This document shows positions 1 to 7,979 of a DNA stretch of 22,554 nucleotides, one piece after another (position 1 is the first letter of the stretch; each line of letters begins with the position of its first letter). Source of the stretch: Candidatus Melainabacteria bacterium. GTDB taxonomy: Bacteria; Cyanobacteriota; Vampirovibrionia; Obscuribacterales; Obscuribacteraceae. The notes under the pieces are model-generated. The model had not been told where the DNA came from, did not search any database, and saw only the letters and a list, made by a program, of their open reading frames with translations. The stretch spans positions 1 through 22,554 of the forward strand of contig JACMKL010000168.1 of assembly GCA_014380105.1 (NCBI GenBank). Direction: 5' to 3'. The translations under genes and the position numbers were made by a program.

Positions 1-1562
1 ATGATTTGAAATCACGCGATGTCACTCTTTTGACTGATGGAAAATCGCGTAACACAGGCGGAATATTTTCGAAAAACGGCAAATTAATTGCCTACAATTC
101 TAGTCGTCGTGATGGCAAAAACAATGACATTTACCTGGTTGATCCGCGCGATCCAAAAACTGACCATATGTTGGCTGCTGTGAAAGGAGAAGGCTGGGAC
201 ATTGTCGATTTTTCTTATGACGGCAAAACATTAATAGCCAATGAAGAACGCTCGATAAACGAAAGCTATCTGTGGCTCGTTGACGCTAACACTGGCTCCA
301 TGACCGAGTTGACAGAACATAAAACCGGTCAGGAAGCGAGTTACAAAAACGCCCGCTTCACGCCTGATGGCAAAGGAATTTATCTCACCACTGACAGTGG
401 CTCTGAATTCTTGACCTTGAGCTATCTCGACCTGGCGACCAAGAAAATTTCGCCGCTAACCAGTGACATAAAGTGGGACATAGACGAATTCGATATGTCC
501 GATGACGGTAAAAAAATCGCTTTTGTTGCCAACGAAGATGGCTTTGGAAAACTCTATTTGATGGATACAGCTACCGGCAAATATTCGCTGGCAAAAGACA
601 TTCCGAGCGGAATGGCATTTGGTTTGGAATGGCACAAGAATAATCATGACCTTGCTTTTCACATTCAAAGCGCTCGCGTCCCAACTGACGTTTATAGCCT
701 TGATACCGAAAATGGTGCAATCCAAAGATGGACAGTCAGCGAAACAGGTCCTGTCAATGCCTCGAATTTCTCAGAACCACAATTGATCAAATGGAAAACC
801 TTTGACGGAAAAGAAATTTCCGGACTGTATTACAAGCCCCATGAAAAATTTACGGGCGTCAGACCAGTCATGGTTATTATTCACGGCGGACCGGAAGGGC
901 AGTCCCGACCGATCTATCAAGGTCGCCTCAATTATTATCTTAACGAACTCGGCGTCGCCCTGATTTTCCCAAACGTTCGTGGTTCTGAGGGATACGGCAA
1001 GACATTCTTGAAATTGGATAATGGTTTTAGTCGTGTCGATTCATACAAAGATATTGATGCGCTTTTTGATTGGATTGCCAAACGTGATGATCTCGATGCG
1101 AAGAAAATTATGGTTACTGGCGGCAGCTATGGTGGTCACATGACACTAGCCATTTCGACATTTTATCCAGAAAAAATCGCTTGTGCTGTAGATGTTGTCG
1201 GCATGTCTAATCTCGTCACCTTCCTCGAACACACTCAAGAATACAGAAGAGATTTGCGTCGAGTTGAATATGGTGATGAGAGAATTCCGAAGATGCGTGA
1301 GTTTCTCGAGAAAATCGCGCCGATGAATAAGGTGGATAAGATAAGCAAACCGCTATTTGTTGTTCAAGGTGAAAACGATCCGCGCGTTCCTGCCAGCGAG
1401 GCTCGGCAGATCGTCGATGCTACCAAGAAAAGTGGTGTACCAATTTGGTATCTGTCGGCGAAAGACGAAGGACATGGCTTTGCTAAAAAGAAAAACAGCG
1501 ATTATCAATTCTACGCCACAGTAATGTTCGTAGAAAAGTATTTACTGAATGGAGGTAAATAG
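1..1562 (+). CDS. S9 family (prolyl oligopeptidase-type) serine peptidase, 5'-truncated by window edge
   Basis: The frame is open to the left edge (Asp-Leu-Lys-Ser read from base 3), so the true start lies outside the window and the TTG at base 6 is only an internal Leu codon. Numbered from that codon, residues 1-250 are a TolB/beta-propeller-like region of repeated strand motifs such as FSKNGKLIAYNS, FTPDGKGIYLTT and MSDDGKKIAFVA. Residues 260-518 form the alpha/beta-hydrolase peptidase domain. The nucleophile is Ser374 in GGSYGGH, the acid is Asp458 in GENDPRVP and the base is His490 in DEGHGF; HGGPEGQ near 290 is the oxyanion region. Family members run 600-700 residues, so roughly 100 or more N-terminal residues, including any signal peptide, are missing from view. 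Expected role is cleavage of short peptides or acylaminoacyl peptides. It converges with the next gene, leaving a 2-base gap. Family assignment is firm; the substrate is unknown. Confidence 0.93.
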   Translation, partial: DLKSRDVTLLTDGKSRNTGGIFSKNGKLIAYNSSRRDGKNNDIYLVDPRDPKTDHMLAAVKGEGWDIVDFSYDGKTLIANEERSINESYLWLVDANTGSMTELTEHKTGQEASYKNARFTPDGKGIYLTTDSGSEFLTLSYLDLATKKISPLTSDIKWDIDEFDMSDDGKKIAFVANEDGFGKLYLMDTATGKYSLAKDIPSGMAFGLEWHKNNHDLAFHIQSARVPTDVYSLDTENGAIQRWTVSETGPVNASNFSEPQLIKWKTFDGKEISGLYYKPHEKFTGVRPVMVIIHGGPEGQSRPIYQGRLNYYLNELGVALIFPNVRGSEGYGKTFLKLDNGFSRVDSYKDIDALFDWIAKRDDLDAKKIMVTGGSYGGHMTLAISTFYPEKIACAVDVVGMSNLVTFLEHTQEYRRDLRRVEYGDERIPKMREFLEKIAPMNKVDKISKPLFVVQGENDPRVPASEARQIVDATKKSGVPIWYLSAKDEGHGFAKKKNSDYQFYATVMFVEKYLLNGGK

Positions 1563-1564
1563 TC

Positions 1565-2329
1565 CTACCAGGTGACTGATTTGAGCGTCTTTTCATAGGT
1601 GAGACGATTGGCTTCATGAGCAAATTTGTCACCACTTTGAAGTGAGATTTGATTTACGATGCTACCGCCCTCGGTGCGCTTTTCAGCGAAAATCCCGGAA
1701 AAGTGGGACGAAGGTTTGCCAGTTTTGTTATTGACAAAATATCCTTCGGCGGCAAGAACTGTCTTACCATTCACATTTTTCAGTTCGAGACGATCAACGT
1801 GGAAGGCAGGTGCATACTTATCTGTAGGGCCTGCCCGATTTACAAATTGATTGTCACCCATGTGACTTGGTCCGAGCACATTGGTGAGATTTTTCATCAT
1901 CTCTTTTAATGCTTGTTGTCGGGCCGGATCATCTTTGAATTTCGGATCTGTATCCCAAGATTTATCGTATAGTACTTTTGAATTTCTCAGGTCCGGATTG
2001 TCGGTTAGTAGCTTGTGAAAGCTTTTGCCATCTTTATCTGATAGTGGTGCATTGCGGCCGGAAACTGCTAGCTCAACGTCTTGATTTGGATAGTTGAAAG
2101 TATGTCGATAGCCGCCACCAGAATTTGAGTTGTCGCTGTCTAACTGCCAGGACGATGGCACGGTCATTGAACCGAACAACTCTTGAGTGTCGAATTTTTT
2201 GGTAGGATTTTGCACGGCAATTTTGGTCCTGTCTTGGACGCCTCGAACCTCGCTCAGAAAAACCTCAGCAGCAACAGGTTTAGCCTTTTCTTCAGCTTGC
2301 AATTCAAACTGATTAAAATCAAACACCAT
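1565..2329 (-). CDS. Hypothetical 254-residue protein, possibly Mog1/PsbP-like fold
   Basis: The ATG start is backed by GGGAG (complement of 2336-2340) with a 6-base spacer. The protein has no signal peptide, membrane segment or Cys-rich motif. Residues 1-45 look like a flexible lead; from about 50 onward the sequence is mixed and beta-rich. It opens with a segment like FGSMTVPSSWQL and closes with YEKTLKSVTW. That layout (a 'V-P-x-x-W' entry strand, a central strand pair around VLAAEGYFVNNKTG and HFSGIFAEK, and a final 'E-x-x-x-K-S-V' helix) recalls the Mog1/PsbP/DUF1795 fold, but this is a guess from pattern only. It lies 46 bases downstream of the LysM/papain-like gene on the same strand, so the two are probably co-transcribed. 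It may be that protein's partner, inhibitor or immunity factor. I do not recognise the family with confidence. Confidence 0.8.
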   Translation of the reverse strand: MVFDFNQFELQAEEKAKPVAAEVFLSEVRGVQDRTKIAVQNPTKKFDTQELFGSMTVPSSWQLDSDNSNSGGGYRHTFNYPNQDVELAVSGRNAPLSDKDGKSFHKLLTDNPDLRNSKVLYDKSWDTDPKFKDDPARQQALKEMMKNLTNVLGPSHMGDNQFVNRAGPTDKYAPAFHVDRLELKNVNGKTVLAAEGYFVNNKTGKPSSHFSGIFAEKRTEGGSIVNQISLQSGDKFAHEANRLTYEKTLKSVTW

Positions 2330-2375
2330 AAAAATCTCCCTTAGTATCTGCTGGCTAGTTGCGTTCGGACTTTCT

Positions 2376-4586
2376 CTATCTGATTGGAACCATCTTGTTC
2401 GGACTTAACCTTGGTGCTGGACCTTGTTGTTGCCAATCTTTGGTGTTGTACATTTTTTCTTGTTCTTGTTCGATGCGTTTTGCTTCATCTCTAGATTTTC
2501 TGTCTGTGAGGTATAGCATATCGCCCGTTGTGTTGTCCTTGATGATCGAACGAGTGCGACCGCCATCTTTTTCTAACTGGTCGTTGTTGTTGAAATTGTC
2601 GCTGGCTTGTTGGTATGTCGTAGTGCCGGTGCCATCTTTAGTATGATCGCGAGTTGATTTGTAGAGATCATCTATGGAAATTTCGCGGTCGCTCTTTGAG
2701 CCCCACTGATTGGATATTGTTACTTTGCCTGTCTTCTCGTCATAGCCTGTAATGCTAACAACGTGCCAACCTGGTTTATCGCCGCCTCTGCCACCAAACG
2801 CAGGATGGTTGGAATCAAGAAGAATGACGGCAGGCAATTTTCCATCTGTTTTCATATCTTTTAGAGTGCGGTCCAAATCTTCTCGACTGTTGACTTGAGC
2901 CAAGCGCGGGTCAGCGTCTGTTTTACCGTTGGAAATCACGAAGTGCTTTTCACCGGTTAAACGCGTGACAGCATCCGACATTTCTGCAGATAAGACACTC
3001 GGACTGCGAACAGGCTTGCCTTTGTCAAGGATTTCACGCCCTTTGGTATCAAAAAGTCGCTCGCCAGTATCGCCATCTTTAAGAGCGCTACCGTCCGGAT
3101 TTCGAGAAATCTGACTGTAGGTGGCTGGCGGATTGCGGCGTTGTATCTGGTCATTGACCAAAACATTGTTCATTACTTGAGTTGCAAAACTACGATTGCC
3201 ATCAGCAGGTGGATGTGTGCGCGATTCCGCTCTCGGCTCAAGGCTTTGCGGATCTATTTTGATAGTTTTGCCGTCCGGTGCTTTCCATTGTCCGTCTATT
3301 GCGGTGGATGTGATCATCTCGGCGGCGATTGAAGGATTTTTAGTAAAGAGTTTTTCTTGAAGTGTGCTTACGTTGCAGGTGTTGTACATGCCCTGGTCGA
3401 TATTTTTTGGATCACCAGCGTGATACATGATGTTTTCGGCGAGTACTTTTCTTTGTGCTTCAGGAATTTTGGCATTGTCTGCATTCAACAAACGGTCTAT
3501 TTGCTTGTATGTTTTGGCAACTTCGTCCTGAGAAACTTCGCCACGCTTGGAGCGATCTTCGAACTTCCGCATGTCTTCAGTAAACTTGCGATACTCTTCT
3601 GAGTCTTTGCCGAATTTCTTTTCGGCAGTTTCAAGAAGTGTGGTCCTTTCTTTAGTAAGTTCTGGGCTATCTTTGGCTCTTCTTTCAGCTTCTTCGCGCT
3701 CTTTGCGCTGTTCCTCTGTTTCTTTTATGGGCTTATCTTTACCGTCTTCTTTTCTCGGATGATCTTTGTCCCATCGCTCTTCTTTGCCGTCTGCACCACG
3801 TTTATAACCTGAGCCGTCTTTATTTTCGATGGTCACTGAACCGTCTTTACCGCGGGTAGTTTTATTACCTTCTGCGTCCTTGGTAATGTAGCCACCATCT
3901 TTATCGTGGCCAGGAATTCGCAGTTTTTTTCCGTCGCCAATTTTATTGGGATCTTTGATGCCATTTTCTCTGGCAATCTCTTGAACATGTCTCCAAATCT
4001 CATTTGGTGTGGCATCTTTGCCTAAGTGTTTGCGCGCAATGCCCCAGAGTGTGTCGTTTTTGCCTACAGTAACGTCAATTGGCTCGACATCACGCTTGAT
4101 GTCACGACCCATATTTTTGTCATTGAGTGCAGCAGCAATTTGTTGGTCACTGACGGTGCCAACTTTCCCGTCCGCTGGTGGGGTCGTTTTATCGAGGGCG
4201 GAAAGTTTCGCCGGTTCAATCTTCTCGACTCCTGGCTCGACTCTAGCTACTTCTGTTGTAGTTCGAGAAACCTCAGCCAGAGCTGGAAGAATTCCTTTTT
4301 CTGCTAATTCCGCGCTAAAGGCTCGTGTTAATTCAGCAGCTTTACCCGGTGTGACTGCGCTTTTCTCGGCAGGATTTTCGCCTGAGTAAAGTGCTGTGAA
4401 AGTCAGTTCGTTCTCGAATTCTGAATCACTTTTGCTGTCGCGTGGAGCACCGAAGACGTTTCTCCAGTCTTCTGTGCTCGCAGTTACTGAGCGTGAAAGG
4501 TCTCCAGCCGTCCCTGTTGCATCGCCTCTTGTGGCGACCTCAGGTTCAACTTGCACATCCTTAATATTAGCGCTGTCGATTGCCAT
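2376..4586 (-). CDS. LysM domain protein with C-terminal papain-like cysteine peptidase domain
   Basis: 736 residues. Residues 1-165 are low-complexity Ala/Glu/Thr-rich sequence with no signal peptide. Residues 171-225 form a LysM domain (VTVGKNDTLWGIARKHLG, ending KIGDGKKLRIP), which normally binds peptidoglycan or other N-acetylglucosamine polymers. Residues 226-290 are Gly/Asp/Lys repeats of the DGSVTIENKDGSGYK type, and 285-375 are highly charged and probably helical. The C-terminal domain carries Cys404 in GMYNTCNVST, His608 in GWHVVSITGY and Asn626 in ISNQWGS. The order Cys-His-Asn, the 18-residue His-Asn step and the NQWG motif match the papain-type active site (NSWG in papain). Function is inferred as a cell-wall-docked protease or transferase. 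The ATG start has no clear Shine-Dalgarno sequence. Export without a Sec signal would need another route, or the protein may act inside the cell. The downstream partner begins 46 bases after the stop codon. Confidence 0.88.
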   Translation of the reverse strand: MAIDSANIKDVQVEPEVATRGDATGTAGDLSRSVTASTEDWRNVFGAPRDSKSDSEFENELTFTALYSGENPAEKSAVTPGKAAELTRAFSAELAEKGILPALAEVSRTTTEVARVEPGVEKIEPAKLSALDKTTPPADGKVGTVSDQQIAAALNDKNMGRDIKRDVEPIDVTVGKNDTLWGIARKHLGKDATPNEIWRHVQEIARENGIKDPNKIGDGKKLRIPGHDKDGGYITKDAEGNKTTRGKDGSVTIENKDGSGYKRGADGKEERWDKDHPRKEDGKDKPIKETEEQRKEREEAERRAKDSPELTKERTTLLETAEKKFGKDSEEYRKFTEDMRKFEDRSKRGEVSQDEVAKTYKQIDRLLNADNAKIPEAQRKVLAENIMYHAGDPKNIDQGMYNTCNVSTLQEKLFTKNPSIAAEMITSTAIDGQWKAPDGKTIKIDPQSLEPRAESRTHPPADGNRSFATQVMNNVLVNDQIQRRNPPATYSQISRNPDGSALKDGDTGERLFDTKGREILDKGKPVRSPSVLSAEMSDAVTRLTGEKHFVISNGKTDADPRLAQVNSREDLDRTLKDMKTDGKLPAVILLDSNHPAFGGRGGDKPGWHVVSITGYDEKTGKVTISNQWGSKSDREISIDDLYKSTRDHTKDGTGTTTYQQASDNFNNNDQLEKDGGRTRSIIKDNTTGDMLYLTDRKSRDEAKRIEQEQEKMYNTKDWQQQGPAPRLSPNKMVPIR

Positions 4587-4820
4587 CGATTAAAAACCGA
4601 AAAGAGCGCCACAAAAGCTTTAGCTCAGGGGCGAACTAGTACGAAACTATAGTGGTAAGTCGGGGCTTGGGCACGGTAAAGCTCTACTTTAAGGGTCGAT
4701 CGGCGGGTTGTCAATAAGATCATTGTGGGACATGCGTTCTTTGAACCCCAAATGAGCAAAATCATGTCGTTTTTTGGTACATAAGATAGAGATATCGGCT
4801 TTTTCGGGTAGATCTCTGTC

Positions 4821-5462
4821 ATGGCGTCTCCATCATCAGTCTCAATTTGCGAACTGCCACTGTTTCCGTTACCGGATGTGGTGCTATTTCCTGGTCGCCC
4901 ATTGCCACTTCATATATTTGAAGACCGCTATCGCCTTATGATCAATACCGTGCTTGAGACGGACAAGCAGTTCGGTGTCCTGCTCTGGAATCCAACAGTT
5001 TCCAAATCGGTGAATGTTGGATGCTCCACTGAAATTAAGGAAGTGATTAAACTCAAAGACGGGCGCATGAATATCATGACTCAGGGCAAAGAGCGCTTTC
5101 GTGTCGTTGAAGTTGTAAAAGAGAAACCTTATTTAATAGGCAAAGTTGAGTGGCTGGACGACGATCCATTTGAGGTTGAAACTCTCACACTCAGTGAAAA
5201 AGTGGATCAATCTTTGCGCGCTGTCGTTAATCTCGCTAATAAATTGACAAACAAAGAGACTGTCATTCCCGAAGATTTACCGACCGATCCGCTTCATCTG
5301 TCGTTCTGGGTGGCGTCACTATTTTTCAGTTCGTCTCACGATCGCCAGGAAATGCTTGAGCTGTGCAACACTGCTGCAAGATTAAAGCGTGAACTCGAAT
5401 TACTGGATACACTCAAAGGCGAGTTAGCGGCAAGAGCGGCAATCGAAGACGCTTTCAAATAA
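4821..5462 (+). CDS. LON peptidase substrate-binding (LON N-terminal) domain protein
   Basis: 213 residues. Almost the whole protein is a LON_substr_bdg domain. It begins with the hallmark ELPLFPLPDVVLFPGRPLPL, then HIFEDRYRLMI at 31-41, FGVLLW near 51-56, and the RFRVVEV strand. It ends with a helical bundle around residues 130-205. There is no AAA+ or Ser-Lys protease domain, so this is the stand-alone adaptor-like form found in many bacteria, including cyanobacteria. Its exact role is unknown; substrate recognition or protein quality control is the usual guess. It is divergent from the LysM/papain-like gene across a 234-base gap that should hold both promoters, in which I could not fix convincing -35/-10 boxes. 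It converges with the Gln-rich TPR gene, with 34 bases between stops. Confidence 0.93.
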   Translation: MASPSSVSICELPLFPLPDVVLFPGRPLPLHIFEDRYRLMINTVLETDKQFGVLLWNPTVSKSVNVGCSTEIKEVIKLKDGRMNIMTQGKERFRVVEVVKEKPYLIGKVEWLDDDPFEVETLTLSEKVDQSLRAVVNLANKLTNKETVIPEDLPTDPLHLSFWVASLFFSSSHDRQEMLELCNTAARLKRELELLDTLKGELAARAAIEDAFK

Positions 5463-5496
5463 TTTGCGACATTTTTTGTATTTTTAGCGCTGGCAA

Positions 5497-7182
5497 TCAG
5501 CGTTGGTCTTTGTTGCGTTTTGGATTGAGTGCATCAAAACCGAAATCAATCGGTGCCAGAGATTGAGTGCAAGACATGCATCCTGGACCACTGTAGAAAC
5601 GCCCACAAACTTCGCAAACTTGCTCTGCTTGTTTTGCTTTACGCTCAGCTATCGCACGGGCTTGAGTTGGCGTGGGGAGCTTTTCTTCGGCGGCAGCAGG
5701 CGCCTGATCAGCTGCACCAGGTGCTGCTTGAGGTTGATGCATTTGTGGTGGAAGTTGTGGACTAGTTGGGATATGTGACCTGAATACAGGTTGTGGTTGT
5801 GGTGTTGGTGGTGGTGGCGCAGGCGCCGGTTGCGCATAATTTGCAACTTGAGGTTGCTGATACACTGCGGCCTGCTGGTATTGCTGCAATTGAGGCTGTG
5901 GCTGCTGCGGTTGTTGCTGCGGTTGCGGTTGTGCGTATTGTGGTGCATGTTGTCCATAGTTGTTATTTAAACTCTGTTGAGGTGGCGTCGCATATTGCTG
6001 TCCATAATTTCCGCTCTGCATTTGCTGTTGTGGCATCGGTTGCGGCATTGGCTGCTGAGCGGGTTGTTGCGGCGGTGGTTGTAATTGCGGTTGTGTTTGA
6101 TACTGCGGTTGCGGTTGTTGAGGTTGTGATTGAGGCTGTGAAACGGGCGCTGGTTGAGCATATTGTGGCGGCGCGGCTTGATGTTGTTGTGAATAATTTC
6201 CGCTCTGAACTTGTGGTTGATTAGAATAATTCGGTTGTGCGGCAGTGTGCGATGGAGCAGGTTGTTGACCATAATTTGGTGCAACTTGCGGCTGCTGAAT
6301 TTGAGGTCGTGGTGCTTGCTGTTGAATTTGTTGTGGTTGCGGGATGGGTGCAGGCTGTGATTGTTGAGCGTGTTGATTCGGCTGTGCGTAATTCTGCATG
6401 ACCGGTTGAGCCTGATAGTTTGGGGCATAAGCGGGAGCCGCTACACCAGGAGCAGGAGGTCGCATCGGGGCCTGATTAACATTCTGTGTCTGCTGCTGCT
6501 GCTGCTGCTGTGGCAACTGTTGTGAGTGCTGTTGCGGTTGCTGTTGCGGCTGCGCTTGTTGCTGTTGCGCCTGCGCCTGCGCCTGCGCGTATTGCGGAAC
6601 TTGTTGTTGCGAGGGTTGTTGCGAAGGCTGCGGCGCTTGATGCTGCGGCGCTTGTTGCTGCTGCGCTTGTTGCTGTTGCGCTTGTTGCTGCTGCGCTTGT
6701 TGCTGCTGATATTGCGGATTTGCCGCAGGCATACCCGTGTTAGTTACTCGACCAAGCTTTTGACGCAAGCGAACTAAGTTGTTTGCCATTGTCGTGACTG
6801 CTGGGTGCTCAGCACCAAGTAACGATTGATATATACGCAAAGCTCGATTGCCGAGTGATTCAGTTTTCTCAAACTTGTTTTGTTCGTAGCAAATTGCTGC
6901 AAGAAAATTGCACGTCTTCGCAACTTCAATACTCATCGGACCGAAAAGTGCTTCCTTGACCTGAATGCCCTTGGTGTAAGCGGCTTCAGCTTGAAGAAAG
7001 CGTTTTTGCGCCGAATAAACTTTGCCCAAGCTATCGAGCCCCAGCGCAAAGCGCGCGTCATGATTACCGGCGACATCAGCCGCTGCTAGTAAGTGTGTCC
7101 AAAGCGACTCCGCCGTGGCAAGATCGCCCCGTGCCGCTGCTGCTTCGGCAGCTTCTTTGTATTGGTCCCAGCTAGTATTCAC
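5497..7182 (-). CDS. TPR protein with long Gln/Pro-rich tail and C-terminal four-Cys zinc ribbon
   Basis: 561 residues. Residues 1-140 hold about three kinesin-light-chain-like TPR units, such as LDSLGKVYSAQKRFLQAEAAY and CNFLAAICYEQNKFEKTESLG. Residues 150-505 are an extreme low-complexity tract of Gln, Pro, Ala, Tyr and Asn with recurring YAQPQ and GNYGQQY-like units. Residues 505-525 return to a charged helix (TQARAIAERKAKQAEQ). The end is a zinc-ribbon-like knot with Cys523, Cys526, Cys535 and Cys538. There is no signal peptide, so a cytoplasmic location is expected. The start is GTG: an in-frame TAA lies only 7 codons upstream, so no earlier start fits, and no Shine-Dalgarno sequence is evident. 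TPR domains bind peptides of partner proteins; a scaffold with a prion-like or condensate-forming linker is my inference. The TPR part resembles the smaller TPR protein at 13415. Confidence 0.87.
   Translation of the reverse strand: MNTSWDQYKEAAEAAAARGDLATAESLWTHLLAAADVAGNHDARFALGLDSLGKVYSAQKRFLQAEAAYTKGIQVKEALFGPMSIEVAKTCNFLAAICYEQNKFEKTESLGNRALRIYQSLLGAEHPAVTTMANNLVRLRQKLGRVTNTGMPAANPQYQQQQAQQQQAQQQQAQQQQAPQHQAPQPSQQPSQQQVPQYAQAQAQAQQQQAQPQQQPQQHSQQLPQQQQQQQTQNVNQAPMRPPAPGVAAPAYAPNYQAQPVMQNYAQPNQHAQQSQPAPIPQPQQIQQQAPRPQIQQPQVAPNYGQQPAPSHTAAQPNYSNQPQVQSGNYSQQHQAAPPQYAQPAPVSQPQSQPQQPQPQYQTQPQLQPPPQQPAQQPMPQPMPQQQMQSGNYGQQYATPPQQSLNNNYGQHAPQYAQPQPQQQPQQPQPQLQQYQQAAVYQQPQVANYAQPAPAPPPPTPQPQPVFRSHIPTSPQLPPQMHQPQAAPGAADQAPAAAEEKLPTPTQARAIAERKAKQAEQVCEVCGRFYSGPGCMSCTQSLAPIDFGFDALNPKRNKDQR
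6490..6510. repeat. CTG/CAG triplet run (7 units) in Gln-rich gene
   Basis: Seven perfect CTG units on the plus strand read as seven CAG glutamine codons in the minus-strand TPR/Gln-rich gene. A pure triplet run of this kind can slip by whole codons without a frameshift. Seen directly. Confidence 0.9.
6651..6710. repeat. Four 15-bp tandem units encoding QQQQA
   Basis: The unit CTTGTTGCTGCTGCG occurs at 6651, 6666, 6681 and 6696, with one internal substitution in the second copy and a changed end in the fourth. Read on the minus strand it gives Gln-Gln-Gln-Gln-Ala repeats just after the TPR domain. The unit length is a multiple of three, so copy-number change would lengthen or shorten the linker in frame. 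Confidence 0.9.
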
Positions 7183-7342
7183 AGAGATTTTTGAGGCGGG
7201 TTAACATGCGTGAAAATTCTCCTGCCTTCATCAACTGAGCTTAATCGGCGGCGACGACTACCAATCTTTAAGGTCTAGACTAGAAGCGTGCCCCGGCGCA
7301 ACCGTGCTAAATTGATTAACGCAAAAGGTCCACAAACTGGAT

Positions 7343-7807
7343 ATGCCCATGAAAGCAGCAAGTAACGCACTATTTATTATGTTTATGATCATGGCGATTT
7401 TTAGCCCTGTCTCCCGCGCCGAAGATACTCCCGAAAGAGCTGTAAAACTTCCAGCTTTCCTGGAAATAATACGCAGTGCAAAGCAACTCGAGGACGCACG
7501 AATTCCCGCATCAGCCGAGAAGAGCCAGACTCGAAAAGCATACGAAGAAGCATCGCAAGCTGGCAAGCGCGTCCAAAACGATCTGGAATGGCTTATTCAC
7601 AATGCTGAACCGCCTGGTCGTCTTTACGCTGCCGCTCTGATCAAACGGTTTGATGCACAACGCGGCAAAGAGGCGTTTGAAGATTTAAAGTCCGATAAAG
7701 ATTCAGTGTCTTACAAACAAGGCGGCGAAGTCGTCCATTACAGTGTTGGTGAAATTGCGATCGACCTTCTCAGCCCGCATCCGAATATCGTGATCGACAA
7801 GCAATAA
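7343..7807 (+). CDS. Small secreted hypothetical protein
   Basis: 154 residues. The N-terminus is a clear Sec signal peptide: a Lys at residue 4, a hydrophobic stretch LFIMFMIMAIF at 10-20 and a likely cleavage after Ser-Arg-Ala26. There are two in-frame ATGs (7343 and 7349); the second gives a more standard signal peptide beginning MKAAS, and neither has a strong Shine-Dalgarno sequence. The mature part (127 residues) is mostly helical and charged. The segment GRLYAAALIKRFDAQRGKEA followed by a KSDKDSVSYKQGGEVV loop resembles HEAT-like helical pairs seen in small periplasmic proteins, but I cannot name a family. It diverges from the Gln-rich TPR gene across a 160-base gap and precedes the LysM gene at 7980 by 172 bases. 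Confidence 0.8.
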   Translation: MPMKAASNALFIMFMIMAIFSPVSRAEDTPERAVKLPAFLEIIRSAKQLEDARIPASAEKSQTRKAYEEASQAGKRVQNDLEWLIHNAEPPGRLYAAALIKRFDAQRGKEAFEDLKSDKDSVSYKQGGEVVHYSVGEIAIDLLSPHPNIVIDKQ

Positions 7808-7890
7808 TTGCTGAGCTTGGGTGAAACCACATTAAATTGGCGGTGAAGCCTGGGAATGTCCCCACCCTGAGCATCCCTTTTCTCGATTTA

Positions 7891-7928
7891 TGCGAAAAAC
7901 CGCCCTTGGCAAAGCTATGGTTTTTGCA
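7891..7928. other. Inverted repeat / hairpin upstream of LysM gene
   Basis: The arm TGCGAAAAACC (7891-7901) pairs with GGTTTTTGCA (7919-7928): ten base pairs with one bulged G and a 17-base loop that itself contains a small GCC/GGC pair. It lies 52 bases before the ATG at 7980 and 83 bases after the preceding stop. The stem is A/T-rich and no T-tract follows the 3' arm, so it is not a standard intrinsic terminator. It could be an operator or an mRNA leader structure. Confidence 0.4.
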
Positions 7929-7971
7929 TATCTTGACAAGGTTGGATGAATATCCAGAGTCGAATTTGGGC

Positions 7972-7975
7972 AGGG
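7972..7975 (+). promoter_or_regulatory. Ribosome binding site deciding the LysM gene start
   Basis: AGGG ends 4 bases before the ATG at 7980, a workable though short spacing. The in-frame TTG directly before that ATG (7977) would leave only a single base, so the ATG is the likely start. Confidence 0.6.
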
Positions 7976-7979
7976 TTTG

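Noticed and set aside
5793..6743. Long plus-strand reading frames rich in Val and Ala (5793-6224, 6486-6743)
   Set aside because: They are mirror images of the Gln/Pro repeats on the minus strand; composition is only Val/Ala/Leu repeats and there is no ribosome binding site.
7933..7938. Perfect TTGACA -35 box upstream of the LysM gene
   Set aside because: No acceptable -10 box lies 16-18 bases downstream; the nearest A/T-rich hexamer (TATCCA, 7951) is only 12 bases away.
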